Positions 33,530-43,542 of a stretch of 64,000 nt of DNA are shown piece by piece (position 1 is the stretch's first letter; each line of letters begins with the position of its first letter). A program made the translations under genes and the position numbers. The notes under the pieces are model-generated. The model was given only the letters and a program-made list of their open reading frames with translations, made no database searches and was not told the DNA's origin. Origin of the DNA: Lachnospiraceae bacterium (GTDB lineage: Bacteria; Bacillota; Clostridia; Lachnospirales; Lachnospiraceae); NCBI GenBank assembly GCA_910576125.1, contig CAJTHM010000003.1, forward strand, positions 1 to 64,000, in the 5' to 3' direction.

Positions 33530-35679
33530 AAATGGGTACAGAATATGGTTATGAGAGCAGATGCCTGCTCAGGGACGGTCGTCCCTGGTTCCCGGTGATG
33601 GGGGAGATGCATTACAGCCGTTACCGGGAGGCGCTGTGGGAGGAATCCCTGCGCAAGATGAAAGCTGGCGGCGTGGAAATCGTGTCCGCCTATGTGATTT
33701 GGATTCACCATGAGGAGGAAGAGGGGGTCTTCGACTTTACCGGATGCAGGAATCTGAAAGGATTCCTGGAGGCCTGCCGGAAAGTGGGGATATTGGTATT
33801 CCTGCGCCTGGGTCCCTGGGTGCACGGAGAAGTCAGGAACGGCGGCTTCCCGGACTGGGTCCGGGAAAAAGGAAAGGGCGGGGTCATGCTGCGCAGTGAT
33901 GACCCGGCTTATCTGAGTTTGGTAAGGCGCTATTGGGAAAGGGTGTATGAACAGGCGAAAGGCTTCCTGCATGAGGACGGCGGCCCGGTAATCGGGATAC
34001 AGATTGAAAATGAATACGGGCATGTGGGCGGGCTGAAAGGGGAGGCCGGAGAGGACCATATGCGCACGCTCACTGCCATGGCAAAAGAAATCGGTTTCAG
34101 GGCGCCTCTGTATACGGCCACCGGATGGGGCGGGGCCTGTATCGGGGACCTGCTTCCCGTGATGGGGGGATACTGTGAGGCTCCCTGGGATCAAAGGGTC
34201 ACAGAGCTGGAGCCCAACGCGAATTTCGTGTTCAGCTATGAGCGCAATGACGCCCAGATTGCCTGTGACCATCACATGGGAGAGGAGACTACCTTTGATG
34301 AGTCCCATTTTCCTTTCCTCACGGCGGAACTGGGCGGAGGGCTGCAGGTGACCTCCCACAGAAGACCGGTGGCGGGCGGGAAAGATATCGGCGCCATGTC
34401 CATAGCCAAACTGGGCAGCGGAGCCGCTCTGCTGGGTTATTATATGTACCATGGGGGAAGCAATCCCAGGGGTAAGCTTTCCACCTTGCAGGAGAGCCGG
34501 GCGACAGGATATGCCAATGATCTGCCGGAAATCAATTATGACTTCAACGCCCCCATCAGGCAGTATGGCACGATTTCGGATACTTACCGGGAGGTGCGGC
34601 TGCTGGCTCTTTTCCTGCAGGAATTTGGCGGGGGACTGGCGGCGATGGAGGCGGCTGTCTGCCCGGACCGGGTCAGGCCGGATGATTTCCATACCCTGCG
34701 GCTGTCCTGCAGGCATGACGGCAGGAGCGGGTATGTTTTCTTCAATAATTATCAGAGACGGCACAAGATGGACGAGCATCCCGGTACGGTGCTGACCGGC
34801 ATCTGCGAGGGCGGGGAGATAAAGTTTCCTCCGGTGGATATCGAGGACGGCGAGTATGGGTTCTTTCCCTATATGCTGAAACTTGGGGATGCCTGCCTGC
34901 GCACGGCGCTCGCCACGCCTCTCTGCAGGCTGCGGACGAACGAGGGGGATACCTGGGTCTTTTATGGGGATTATGTGCCTGAAGTTCCCGGAAGAGGCTG
35001 TCCTGAGAAAGGGGAAAGCCAGGGATGCGGGACTTTGCCTGGTGAGAACGCGGTTTTTTGCTGGGAGGGGGATGTACGGGCTGACATCCTGAAGCTGACT
35101 CGGAAGGAAGCTCTCTCGGCGCAGAAGCTGAGCCTGGGGCAGGATTATCTGATTCTGGCGGAAGATTTCGTCTGGGAAGAGGAGGGAAAGGTCAGGGTGA
35201 CAGGCGGCGCGGATACGGTCATTCGGGCTTTTCCGAGATTGCCGGAAGAGAGTCTGCCGGGCTTTGCGGAGTGCGGCCAAGAGGGGCGGTTTACGGTATA
35301 TGAGAGAAAGACAGACGACAATACGGCTGACGTGGCGGTGTCCCTGATTTCCAGGGATGCGGAAAAGGCAAGATATGAGGTTGCGGTGTCCTATAAGGAG
35401 AAAGGAAACCGACTGGCGGGAAGGGATACTTTCCTGAAAATATCTTATTCGGGAGACCGAATGGAAATTTACGACGGGACGGAGAAGATAAATGACCACT
35501 TTTACACTGGTCAGGAGGTGCCTTTGAGTCTGGGATACTTTGGTTTTCCGGAGAGGCTGGAGATAGTGGTATATCCGCTGGAGGAAAAAGCGGCGGTATT
35601 TCTGGAAAAATGGCCAAAGATGAAAGATGGGCGTGCCTGCCGTTTGGACGGAGTGACGGTGACGGAGCAGTATCGATGA
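33526..35679 (+). CDS. GH35 beta-galactosidase
   Basis: 717-residue glycosidase of family GH35. The catalytic barrel spans about residues 10-330: GEMHYSRYREALWEESLRKM near the N-terminus, FLRLGPWVHGEVRNGGFPDW, the acid/base in IQIENEYG (Glu163), and the nucleophile Glu268 in FLTAELGGG. Beta-sandwich domains fill the rest. There is no signal peptide, so it probably cleaves imported beta-galactosides in the cytoplasm. It overlaps the LacI stop by four bases and ends the operon at a strong terminator. True substrate (galacto-oligosaccharide, mucin or plant galactan fragment) is unknown. Confidence 0.9.
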   Translation: MKMGTEYGYESRCLLRDGRPWFPVMGEMHYSRYREALWEESLRKMKAGGVEIVSAYVIWIHHEEEEGVFDFTGCRNLKGFLEACRKVGILVFLRLGPWVHGEVRNGGFPDWVREKGKGGVMLRSDDPAYLSLVRRYWERVYEQAKGFLHEDGGPVIGIQIENEYGHVGGLKGEAGEDHMRTLTAMAKEIGFRAPLYTATGWGGACIGDLLPVMGGYCEAPWDQRVTELEPNANFVFSYERNDAQIACDHHMGEETTFDESHFPFLTAELGGGLQVTSHRRPVAGGKDIGAMSIAKLGSGAALLGYYMYHGGSNPRGKLSTLQESRATGYANDLPEINYDFNAPIRQYGTISDTYREVRLLALFLQEFGGGLAAMEAAVCPDRVRPDDFHTLRLSCRHDGRSGYVFFNNYQRRHKMDEHPGTVLTGICEGGEIKFPPVDIEDGEYGFFPYMLKLGDACLRTALATPLCRLRTNEGDTWVFYGDYVPEVPGRGCPEKGESQGCGTLPGENAVFCWEGDVRADILKLTRKEALSAQKLSLGQDYLILAEDFVWEEEGKVRVTGGADTVIRAFPRLPEESLPGFAECGQEGRFTVYERKTDDNTADVAVSLISRDAEKARYEVAVSYKEKGNRLAGRDTFLKISYSGDRMEIYDGTEKINDHFYTGQEVPLSLGYFGFPERLEIVVYPLEEKAAVFLEKWPKMKDGRACRLDGVTVTEQYR

Positions 35680-35808
35680 GGCGGTGGGTTGCTTTAAGTC
35701 TTTGTGCTGGCTGAGGGTTTTCAGAAAAAAGGTACAAATAGAAATCGTGGCCGGAGAGTGAGAAACGATATATGCTGTATACACAGTATGGCATCTGAGA
35801 AAATGAAT

Positions 35809-35848
35809 AAAAAGCCAGTAGTGTCATTTGCAGACTGCTGGCTTTTTT
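35809..35848 (+). terminator. terminator of the CUT1/GH35 operon
   Basis: AAAAAGCCAG...CTGGCTTTTTT stem with T-run. The A-run on the left also allows function on the minus strand. Confidence 0.85.
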
Positions 35849-35896
35849 GATGGGCAGAATTGTACAATAGGTCAAAATAAACCAATAGAATAGCCA

Positions 35897-36124
35897 GTGA
35901 CGCCGGGGTACAGGAGCATCAGGATTCAGCCCTGCATACCTGAGGATGTGGATGAAGTCAGAGCCGTTGTGCCATGTCCTTATGGGGAGATTTCTTTCTC
36001 CTGGAAAATTTTATACAAGAGCCTGTTCCTGGAGGCGCCTGTATGGTATGATGCGGAAAAGTACAGGTATCATAACTGGCAGGAGTTCTATGAAATTTGC
36101 CAAAAGGGTGCCCGGGGGACGTAG
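35897..36124 (+). pseudogene. alpha-L-rhamnosidase-like C-terminal fragment
   Basis: The first 34 residues (PGYRSIRIQPCIP... to ...YGEISFSW) match the conserved C-terminal sandwich of GH78/GH95-type enzymes. The remaining 40 residues (KILYKSLFLEAPVWYDAEKY...) are unrelated and may belong to another broken gene joined in frame. No start or ribosome site. From here to 36180 nothing else is coding. Confidence 0.5.
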
Positions 36125-36181
36125 AGATTCCCCGGACGCCGCCATCTGACATGAGAGCGGAACTTTGGTTTTCCGCGGCCT

Positions 36182-36404
36182 CTATTTTATCTGAACCCGC
36201 TTCTGCTCAAATAGCGGTACAACCACATAATACAAACGGTCATCCGAAAAAGAGAGAGAGCCCAGTTCCTTTCCGGATCGGTTTTTCAAATACAGCTTAT
36301 GTCCGGGTGTACCCGGGTAATCATCTGCCAGTATCTTTTTTGACGTCATCCGGTTTGGTATCCTGTGGGAGGCCAAGGATTCGGTAGGCTTCTTTTTCTG
36401 TCAT
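36182..36404 (-). pseudogene. J-domain (DnaJ-like) protein, frameshifted
   Basis: The ATG at 36404 starts MTEKEAYRILGLPQDTKPDD, a J-domain helix I-II pattern, but the frame ends in TGA at 36321. A +1 frame continues from VKK into KKILADDYPGTPGHKLYLKN and on to the TAG at 36182, so a frameshift or small deletion has removed the HPD region. The ribosome site AGAGGATCG is weak. It lies 29 nt downstream of the DUF1266 gene on the same strand. Confidence 0.55.
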
Positions 36405-36433
36405 GTCAGGCGATCCTCTGCAAATTTTCCAAA

Positions 36434-37693
36434 TTATGCCGGCGGGCGATAGCGGAACAGGACCCTTTTCACCACTGTCCGTTCGCCTTTGCTGCCCGGC
36501 GTCCAGGCCAGGTTCGTCTGCCATGGCACTGAATAGGGTCCGTCGGGATTCGCTTTTAAATTCAGGAAAATATTTCTGCGCCTTGCGGCTGCCTGGGCCG
36601 TGTCCGCATGGCCTGTCCTTGCCAGCCAGGCCTCGTAGCCGCCCAGATAGCTTTCCGCCATCTCGTCCCAGGAGTGGAACTGCTGCTGGATGACTCTTCC
36701 GGCTCTGCTGAATTCCTGGTCCAATTCCTCTCTGTCTATCATTTTCACCAGATACATCATTCCCAGAAGCTGGGTGGCGCGGCACAGATCCCAGCCAGCG
36801 TGCAAGGTGTCCAGCCGCCCGGCATGTCTGTCCACCAGCTCATGCACAGTCTCCAGGCCCTGCTGTCTGTTGTGGATGTCCCATTGTTCCCCCAGGGACA
36901 CATTCCGGAAATTGGAGACTACTTTCCGGCTTCCGTGGGCTCCCGTAATCAAAGGCCAGCCCTCCAGCATGTCAAAGGAGTGGGCCCAGATGGCAAAGGT
37001 GGAGGCGCACCAGCATTCCAGGTCGTTCCGGGGCAGCAGAGGATCCCTTTTCCAGAAAAGGGCGGGGGCGAAACGCCAGCGCCGCACCCCGATAGAACGG
37101 TAGAGCAAAAGGATAATGACGTAAATCCATACAGAAGCTTTCATGCCCAGGGCTCTGGTGTAGCTGTCCTCTGTCAGCACCGGCATATAGTCCCCGTACA
37201 TGTCCACATAGTGATCCGTGGAAGCCAGAAAATCCTCGAATATCATGACTTCCGCAGGGGGATCCCACTCCTTCCAGGTGCCTGTGGGCATACGGTAAAC
37301 GCCGGGCTCATCGGTGTCCTGGATGGCTTTTTTGTTGATGTGCGCGATGACTTTTTCGCCGCTGGGCAGCTGGACTCGATGGTAGATTTCGTTTCCGCTG
37401 CGGACTGTGTCATTGTTGATGACGACTCCCTTTACAATCAAAGTGAAGGCGCCCAGGGTCTCCATGTCTGCGATAGAGGACGCGACGGGGATATCCTGTC
37501 CGGCTTCGTTTCCGACAGCGTTATCTTCCAGGGCGGCACCTTTTGCGTAGAATTGATACAGAATCGGCCCCAGGGCGAATTCTACCAGCAGCGCCAGTGC
37601 CATCATGACGGGAAGCAGCAGGATGGTCTGTGGTAGGTTGATTTTGAATCCGTATATGTTCCTGTTGGATATTTTGTATCTTGTGGATGACAT
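36434..37693 (-). CDS. membrane protein with C-terminal DUF1266 domain
   Basis: 419-residue protein. A membrane segment at about residues 20-45 (TILLLPVMMALALLVEFAL) is followed by an outer part to about 185, a second segment near 188-203 (SVWIYVIILLLYRSIG), and a cytoplasmic C-terminal domain (about 225-400) resembling DUF1266: a Trp-rich start (DLECWCASTFAIWAHSF) and the WDLCRATQLLGMMYLV...WDEMAESYLGGYEAW pattern. DUF1266 has no established function. It is followed on the minus strand by the broken J-domain gene. Promoter not resolved. Confidence 0.7.
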   Translation of the reverse strand: MSSTRYKISNRNIYGFKINLPQTILLLPVMMALALLVEFALGPILYQFYAKGAALEDNAVGNEAGQDIPVASSIADMETLGAFTLIVKGVVINNDTVRSGNEIYHRVQLPSGEKVIAHINKKAIQDTDEPGVYRMPTGTWKEWDPPAEVMIFEDFLASTDHYVDMYGDYMPVLTEDSYTRALGMKASVWIYVIILLLYRSIGVRRWRFAPALFWKRDPLLPRNDLECWCASTFAIWAHSFDMLEGWPLITGAHGSRKVVSNFRNVSLGEQWDIHNRQQGLETVHELVDRHAGRLDTLHAGWDLCRATQLLGMMYLVKMIDREELDQEFSRAGRVIQQQFHSWDEMAESYLGGYEAWLARTGHADTAQAAARRRNIFLNLKANPDGPYSVPWQTNLAWTPGSKGERTVVKRVLFRYRPPA

Positions 37694-37914
37694 CTGAAGA
37701 CCTCCGGTTGCGTGTATGCTTATTTTCTTTCCAGAGAAAAAGGCCAGAACAGAACGAAAACGGCTGGAACTTTGCCGCGGCCCTATAAATGATTATATAC
37801 TGATTTGCCGGTTTTGTCTATTTGTTTGTCTCATGGATATATTCTTCCAATGCCAATGTTTCCGTGCCGGTGTGTTAGTGCTGATGTTTCGGCGGGCGAT
37901 GCCTGAAATCAGGA

Positions 37915-37943
37915 TTGTGTTCCCGCTGAAAATGGCTTATAAT
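37915..37943 (+). promoter_or_regulatory. probable deoB promoter
   Basis: TTGTGT, a 17-nt spacer and TATAAT, 53 nt before the start. The -35 is weak. Confidence 0.5.
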
Positions 37944-37995
37944 GATTTTAAGCATTTGAATTCCTGTAATCCGGAATTCGGAAAGGCGGTAAAAA

Positions 37996-39192
37996 ATGAG
38001 CGAAAGAAAGTACAACAGGATTTTCACCATTGTCATTGATTCTTTGGGCGTGGGCGCGCTGGAGGACGCAGCCGCCTATGGGGATGCCGGGACGGACACC
38101 CTGGGGCATATCTCCCAAAATGTGGACAGCTTCGTCATTCCGAATCTGCAGAAGTTAGGAATGGCGAACCTTCACCCGCTGCGCCAGGTGGAACCGGTGG
38201 AGAAGCCGCTGGGATATTTCCTGAAGATGAAGGAGGCCAGCGCCGGAAAGGACACCATGACAGGGCACTGGGAGATGATGGGGCTGCATATCACGAAGCC
38301 TTTTCAGACATTTACGGAGACAGGGTTCCCCAGGGAGCTGATAGAGGAGCTGTCCGCCAGGACGGGCCGCAGAATCATCGGGAACAAGAGCGCCAGCGGC
38401 ACGGAAATCCTGGAGGAGCTGGGGGAAGAGGAGATTGCCACCGGGGCCATGATCGTCTATACTTCTGCGGATTCCGTACTGCAGATCTGCGGAAACGAGG
38501 AGACTTTCGGGCTGGAGGAGCTGTACCGCTGCTGTGAGATCGCCCGGGAGCTGACCATGAGGGACGAGTGGAAGGTAGGGCGGGTGATTGCCAGGCCTTA
38601 CCTGGGAAAGAAGCGGGGAGAGTTCAAGCGCACCAGCAACCGCCATGACTATGCCCTGAAGCCCTACGGAAGGACAGCCCTGAACGCCCTGAAGGACGCA
38701 GGGCTGGATGTGATATCTGTGGGTAAGATTTTCGATATTTTTGACGGGGAGGGCCTTACGGAGTCCAACAAATCCAAAAGCTCGGTACACGGCATGGAGC
38801 AGACCATCGAAATCGCGAAGCGGGAGTTCAGAGGGTTCTGCTATGTGAATCTGGTGGATTTCGATGCGCTGTGGGGCCATCGCCGGAATGTGGTGGGCTA
38901 TGCCCGGGAACTGGAGAAATTCGATGAGAAGCTGGGGGAGCTGATGCCGCTTCTGCGGGAGGACGATCTGCTGATTCTCACGGCCGACCATGGGAACGAC
39001 CCCACCCATACGGGAACCGACCACACCAGGGAAAAGGTGCCGTTCCTGGCATATTCGCCGTCCTTCCGGGGCAGCGGCAGGCTGGAGGATACGCAGACCT
39101 TCGCGGTGACAGGGGCCACGATTGCGGACAACTTCGGGGTGGCGATGCCGGAGGGGACCATTGGAAGCTCCATATTGGGGCAGCTGCAATAA
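37996..39192 (+). CDS. deoB: phosphopentomutase
   Basis: 398-residue DeoB, which interconverts ribose- or deoxyribose-1-phosphate and the 5-phosphates in nucleoside salvage, in the cytoplasm with Mn2+. Alkaline-phosphatase-fold landmarks: [17 protein letters not shown] with the metal Asp, [13 protein letters not shown] with the phosphorylated Thr, the cap with [26 protein letters not shown], and [20 protein letters not shown] carrying the remaining metal ligands. Full family length. AAAGGCGGTAAAAA precedes the ATG. It stands alone here, without deoC/deoA or a nucleoside phosphorylase next to it. Confidence 0.97.
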   Translation: MSERKYNRIFTIVIDSLGVGALEDAAAYGDAGTDTLGHISQNVDSFVIPNLQKLGMANLHPLRQVEPVEKPLGYFLKMKEASAGKDTMTGHWEMMGLHITKPFQTFTETGFPRELIEELSARTGRRIIGNKSASGTEILEELGEEEIATGAMIVYTSADSVLQICGNEETFGLEELYRCCEIARELTMRDEWKVGRVIARPYLGKKRGEFKRTSNRHDYALKPYGRTALNALKDAGLDVISVGKIFDIFDGEGLTESNKSKSSVHGMEQTIEIAKREFRGFCYVNLVDFDALWGHRRNVVGYARELEKFDEKLGELMPLLREDDLLILTADHGNDPTHTGTDHTREKVPFLAYSPSFRGSGRLEDTQTFAVTGATIADNFGVAMPEGTIGSSILGQLQ

Positions 39193-39291
39193 AGGTACGG
39201 CAGACTGGTCAGAAGCATGGAAAACGAAACCCGGAACAGGATATGGGGAACAGGGACTGGCAGGCTTTCTCTATGATAGTGCGTCAGGCCG

Positions 39292-39330
39292 AAAAAAGCG
39301 CTGTGGGAGGGAGACTCTCACAGCGCTTTA
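39292..39330. terminator. bidirectional terminator between deoB and the chemoreceptor gene
   Basis: AAAGCGCTGTG...CACAGCGCTTT arms with inner GAG/CTC. A TTTTTTC run follows on the minus strand and a short TTTAT on the plus strand. Confidence 0.85.
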
Positions 39331-39333
39331 TGT

Positions 39334-41307
39334 TCAGTCTGTAGGCAATCTGAACTGCTCTACCAGCTGCTTCAGCCCGGCGGCCTCTGTGGAGAGCTGT
39401 TCGCTGGCGGAGGCGCCCTCCTGAGCCGTGGAACTGTTGCTCTGCACTACCGTGGATATCTGGTTGATGCCCTCGGAGACCTGCCAGACGGCATCGGACT
39501 GCTCGTTGGCGATGTTGGCAATGCCGTCGATGGCCTCCACCACGGACTGGATGCTGTCCACCACCTCTGACAGGATATTGGCAGTCTCTCTGGCGATGAC
39601 GGAACCCTCGTTCACCGCGTCCGAGGAACGATGAATCAGGACGGAGGTATTCCGGGAAGCTTCCGCGGACTTTCCGGCCAGGCTGCGCACCTCCTCCGCC
39701 ACCACGGCGAAGCCTTTTCCAGCGCTGCCCGCCCTGGCGGCTTCCACGGCTGCGTTCAGGGCCAGGATATTGGTCTGGAACGCAATGTCTTCGATGGTCT
39801 TCAGTATCTTGCCGATTTCGTTGGAGCAGTTCTGTATCTTGTCCATGGAGTCCATCAGCTTCTGCATCTGCCGGTTGCACTGGGAGACTTCTTCGCCGGC
39901 CTGATGGGTCTGTTCGCGGACATCCAGAGCATTGCCGGCGGTATGCTTGGCCTGGGAGGATATCTCGGTGACCTGTGTGGCCAGTTCCTCTACGGCGCTG
40001 GCCTGCTCCACGGTGCCCTGGCTCAGGGTCTGGGCGCTGGAGGAGAGCTGGCTGCTGGCGGAGGCCACCTGGTTGGCGGAGCCGTTCACCTGACGGATGA
40101 TTTGGCTCAGCTCCTGTTTCATATGGCGCATGGCCAGCAGGATGTCCCGAAAGCTTCCCACATAGACTTCCTCATGTTCGGTGCGGACATCCAGGTTCTG
40201 GCCCGCAAGCTGGGTCAGCAGATAGCTGATGTCATTGATGACAGTGGCCAGCCCCGTCACCAGGGCGGCGGTGGAATTGGCCAGCATGCCGGTCTCGTCC
40301 TTGCTGCGGATCTGGGGCATGGGAGTGGCCAGGTCGCCCTCTACCAGCAGCTGCATCCGCTTCGCGCAGGCTTTCATGGGCTTGCTGATGCTGCCTGCCA
40401 GCAGCAGGGCCACCACGACGGAGATCAGCACGCCGCCCGCCATCACCAGGATATTGAGCACCATGCCGTTGTAGGTGGAGGCCAGGTAATTCATCTGGGG
40501 CGCGGTGACGGCGATGCTCCAGCCGTCCGTGCCGTTCACGGGGGCGTAGGCCATGAACATTTTCCCTGTGGCGCCGTCATAGCTGCCGAATCCGTTTTCG
40601 CCCTGGCGCATGGATTCGTGGATGGCCGCCAGGTCTTTCAGGGAGGAGTCGCTGACCGCTTCGGCTTCGATATTCTGGACGGTGATGGTGTCCAGGGTGA
40701 TGTCGGCGATGGTGTCGCCGGATTTGTTGATCATATAGGCCCTGCTGTTCTCTCCGATCTGGATGGAAGACACGATGTCGTTCAGGAAAGTCTCAGGGGG
40801 CACGAAGTATACCACGCCTACGATGGAGGAGCCGTAGATTCCGTCAGCGTACAGGGGAGCCGCCACCATGATGGACAGTTCTCCGGTAATCTTGCTGATC
40901 AGCGGTTCCGACACATAGATATTGCCCTGCAGGGCCTGCTGTACGTAATTTCGGTCAGAATAGTCCTTTCCGTCGAAGATGCTGATGCCGTCCGGGCCGA
41001 TGATGTTGCCGCGCTGGAAATTATGCATGGCGCAGCGTTCGTCGATGATGGATTTTTTCTCCTCCACCGATGCTTCCGGATCGGACAGCTGGGGAATGCA
41101 GCCTGTGTCCATGGCTACGTTCTTGTATGCCGACATTTCCTGTTCCACGCGCTCCGCGGCAAGGACTGCGGTCTCGCTCATCATGTGGTCCACGGTGTCG
41201 ATGGTGCTGTGGTAATTGGGAATGATGCCGGAAAGTCCCGCGGCCACCAAAGCTGACACCACTGTCACGATGAGGCATAAGGTGATTTTGGTGCGAATGC
41301 TTTTCAT
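39334..41307 (-). CDS. methyl-accepting chemotaxis protein with dCache sensor
   Basis: 657-residue chemoreceptor. TM1 is at about residues 9-30, a double-Cache extracellular sensor spans 35-275 ([36 protein letters not shown]), TM2 is at about 282-304, then HAMP and the long cytoplasmic coiled coil. The tip hairpin contains [20 protein letters not shown] and [13 protein letters not shown], the CheA/CheW binding site. The ligand is unknown; dCache domains often bind amino acids or small acids. There is no chemotaxis operon nearby, so it signals to a remote array. AGGAGGGTAAGATAAC precedes the ATG. Confidence 0.95.
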   Translation of the reverse strand: MKSIRTKITLCLIVTVVSALVAAGLSGIIPNYHSTIDTVDHMMSETAVLAAERVEQEMSAYKNVAMDTGCIPQLSDPEASVEEKKSIIDERCAMHNFQRGNIIGPDGISIFDGKDYSDRNYVQQALQGNIYVSEPLISKITGELSIMVAAPLYADGIYGSSIVGVVYFVPPETFLNDIVSSIQIGENSRAYMINKSGDTIADITLDTITVQNIEAEAVSDSSLKDLAAIHESMRQGENGFGSYDGATGKMFMAYAPVNGTDGWSIAVTAPQMNYLASTYNGMVLNILVMAGGVLISVVVALLLAGSISKPMKACAKRMQLLVEGDLATPMPQIRSKDETGMLANSTAALVTGLATVINDISYLLTQLAGQNLDVRTEHEEVYVGSFRDILLAMRHMKQELSQIIRQVNGSANQVASASSQLSSSAQTLSQGTVEQASAVEELATQVTEISSQAKHTAGNALDVREQTHQAGEEVSQCNRQMQKLMDSMDKIQNCSNEIGKILKTIEDIAFQTNILALNAAVEAARAGSAGKGFAVVAEEVRSLAGKSAEASRNTSVLIHRSSDAVNEGSVIARETANILSEVVDSIQSVVEAIDGIANIANEQSDAVWQVSEGINQISTVVQSNSSTAQEGASASEQLSTEAAGLKQLVEQFRLPTD

Positions 41308-41348
41308 GTTATCTTACCCTCCTATGTATAAGATATAGTGTTTTTTAT

Positions 41349-41378
41349 ATTATACGTAAGGGGGGTCTGGTTTGTCAA
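41349..41378 (-). promoter_or_regulatory. promoter of the chemoreceptor gene
   Basis: On the minus strand TTGACA, an 18-nt spacer and TATAAT, about 40 nt upstream of the start. It looks like a housekeeping rather than a flagellar sigma-28 promoter. Confidence 0.75.
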
Positions 41379-41403
41379 CTACGGGGCCATGTTGAAATAG
41401 AGA

Positions 41404-41432
41404 TTGTAATTCCCGGGGAGATAGTTTATAAT
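41404..41432 (+). promoter_or_regulatory. promoter of the DUF4886 gene
   Basis: TTGTAA, a 17-nt spacer and TATAAT, 82 nt before the start. It lies back to back with the chemoreceptor promoter. Confidence 0.65.
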
Positions 41433-41513
41433 GGAGATGCTGATTGGATTTTATGGAAGAGAACCGGATATAGAACTGAGATAGAAACCGGATTAGAAAG
41501 GGAAAGAAAATTG

Positions 41514-42281
41514 ATGAAGATTCTGGCAATCGGGAACAGTTTCTCACAGGATGCCACCCATTATCTGCACAAAATCGGGGCATCGGACGGGGTGGAGATG
41601 AAGGTGGTCAATCTGTATATCGGCGGCTGCAGCCTGGAGCGGCACTGGGGCAACATTCAGGCGGACGAGACGGCGTATCTGTATGAGCTGAACGGGGAGT
41701 CGGAAGAGCGCTATGTGTCCATTTCACAGGCGCTGGCGGAGGAGGAGTGGGACTTCATCGTGACCCAGCAGGCCAGCCATGACAGCGGATGGCCGGATAC
41801 TTATGAGCCTTTTTTGAGCAAGATGGCGGGATATCTGAAAGAGCGGTGCCCGGCAGCAAGGATTTTGCTGCACAAGACCTGGGCTTATGAGACAGACAGC
41901 ACACATGGCAATTTCCCAAGGTACAATAACGACCAGCGGGAAATGTTCCGGCGTCTGAGCCATGCCTATGAGACGGCTGCGGCCCGGGTGGGGGTTCCGC
42001 TGATTCCCTCTGGCGATGTCATCCAGAGGCTGCGGAAAGAAGAGCCTTTCCGATATGAGACAGGGGGACTGTCCCTCTGCAGGGACGGCTTCCACATGAG
42101 TTACCTGTACGGCAGATACGCCCTGGCCCTGACCTGGTATGGGACGCTGACCGGGAGGGAAGTGCGGGGGATTTCCTATGTGCCGCAGACTGCGCTGGCA
42201 CCGGGGGAGCAGACGGAACCGGCGCTGCTGGAGCTGATCCGCGGCGTGGTGGAGGACGTGGTTCGGGGGCGTTCCAGGTAA
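41514..42281 (+). CDS. DUF4886 / SGNH-like hydrolase
   Basis: 255-residue protein with the SGNH-type opening MKILAIGNSFSQDATHYLH, where Ser of GNSFS is the probable nucleophile. Oxyanion residues are suggested by GGCSLERHW and IVTQQASHDSG, and a late DGFHMSYLYGRYAL with the Asp-x-x-His pair closes the triad. Such proteins are cytoplasmic or exported esterases/deacetylases for carbohydrates; there is no signal peptide here. The ATG at 41514 is preferred over the adjacent TTG at 41511. Confidence 0.82.
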   Translation: MKILAIGNSFSQDATHYLHKIGASDGVEMKVVNLYIGGCSLERHWGNIQADETAYLYELNGESEERYVSISQALAEEEWDFIVTQQASHDSGWPDTYEPFLSKMAGYLKERCPAARILLHKTWAYETDSTHGNFPRYNNDQREMFRRLSHAYETAAARVGVPLIPSGDVIQRLRKEEPFRYETGGLSLCRDGFHMSYLYGRYALALTWYGTLTGREVRGISYVPQTALAPGEQTEPALLELIRGVVEDVVRGRSR

Positions 42282-42321
42282 AATTGATGGAGCCTTTATG
42301 CAAAAGCGGGTATGGGGCAGA

Positions 42322-43386
42322 CTACAGGTTGTTTTGGGGCGAAAGGTCTTTTCCCAGGAACCGTTTCGGCTGTCCGCCCGGGTTCTCGGCCAGGACGGCC
42401 TGGAGGATTTCTTCCCGGCGGTTTTCCGCGTCGGGCAGGTCGCAGACGATGTCGTTCAGGTCGTAGGGGCCGTAGCGGAAATGGCCTGCCGCGGCACCGT
42501 GGAACCGGCCGTCTATCAGCAGGTACTGTAGGGGCTCGCAGTCGTAGGGCAGGCCGTTGGTCAGATTCCTGGCCATCTGCTTCAGGGTGGGCTCGTGAAT
42601 TTTGTAGAGGAAATCGTTCCGATGGAGGGCGTAGACGGAGCGGATGTCCCTGGGCGCATAGTCCCGCAGGAGGGCTTCGTCGCTTTTCAGTAGGTAACCG
42701 GATTCCCGGGGGATTAGGATGCCCTCTGACACCAGGCTGGCTGCGGCGTTTCGGATTTCCTTTTCGGGTACCCGGTAGAAGGCTTTTGCCATGGCGGCAT
42801 CGAACCATACGGTTCGGTAGGCGAACCGCTGGAGCAGGATTTTCAAAGCCTCCGTTTTGCTGTATCTCTGGGTGTCCACGTCAGGGAACATCTCCGCGAA
42901 TCGATACCATCCCCTGTCCCATTCTCCGTCATACTGGTCTTCGTAGAGCAGAAAGGCTTCCTGGAGCCGGTGCAGGATGGGGGTGATCTGCTTCACCAGC
43001 AATCCGGTCTCTTCCTTGAGCTGCTGGATGTTGAAAGGGCCGGCGTTTTCGATGAGGGTGAGGATTTCCGACTGCTGGGGGGTGGGGCGGGTCAGGGGCT
43101 TGCGGTATAGGCAGGCGAACAGCTCCATGTCCTCGGCCATGACCCATCCCAGGTTGCCGCCCGCAAACCGCCCTTTCACAAGCTTCCGCTGCAGCTGGCG
43201 CTGCCGGTTGAACTCCATGTCGTCGAAAGCGGCGCGGAAGGAGAGGACGGGAGGTTCCCCGAAGCCGTGCCAGTATACGTTCTGCCCGGGCTGGGTATCC
43301 CGGTACAGGGCTATGTATTCGGTTTCGTCCGCTTTTCGAAGGAGACACTGGCGCTCCATGCGCAGAGGGAGGATTTTTTCGTCCAT
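42322..43386 (-). CDS. winged-helix protein, YcaQ/AlkX-like
   Basis: 354-residue protein probably of the winged-helix HTH_42 family that includes YcaQ/AlkX DNA glycosylases. Tandem winged-helix segments are visible at about residues 100-150 (EILTLIENAGPFNIQQLKEETG) and 175-240. A C-terminal beta part has LQYLLIDGRFHGAAAGHFRYG. YcaQ unhooks interstrand crosslinks and contains a catalytic QxQ motif that I do not see clearly, so the glycosylase role is uncertain. AAAGGAAGAGCAAAA precedes the ATG. It is convergent with the DUF4886 gene. Confidence 0.5.
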   Translation of the reverse strand: MDEKILPLRMERQCLLRKADETEYIALYRDTQPGQNVYWHGFGEPPVLSFRAAFDDMEFNRQRQLQRKLVKGRFAGGNLGWVMAEDMELFACLYRKPLTRPTPQQSEILTLIENAGPFNIQQLKEETGLLVKQITPILHRLQEAFLLYEDQYDGEWDRGWYRFAEMFPDVDTQRYSKTEALKILLQRFAYRTVWFDAAMAKAFYRVPEKEIRNAAASLVSEGILIPRESGYLLKSDEALLRDYAPRDIRSVYALHRNDFLYKIHEPTLKQMARNLTNGLPYDCEPLQYLLIDGRFHGAAAGHFRYGPYDLNDIVCDLPDAENRREEILQAVLAENPGGQPKRFLGKDLSPQNNL

Positions 43387-43542
43387 TTTTGCTCTTCCTT
43401 TCGTTTGTTTCTGGTGTTGGCGCTGTTTTTTGCTGCTCTTGGGCCCCGATGTCAGGTTTGGGCATCTGGCGGTAAGCGGCAGAGGAAAGGCAGGGTTTCG
43501 GGCAATGCGTCCTTGAGCCTGATGCTTTGGTTCTGTATGGGG

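Noticed and set aside
33508..35784. 758-residue minus-strand frame opposite the GH35 gene
   Set aside because: Antisense shadow of a clearly identified enzyme.
39631..41256. 541-residue plus-strand frame opposite the chemoreceptor
   Set aside because: Gly/His/Val-rich shadow of the minus-strand chemoreceptor, without family features or a ribosome site.
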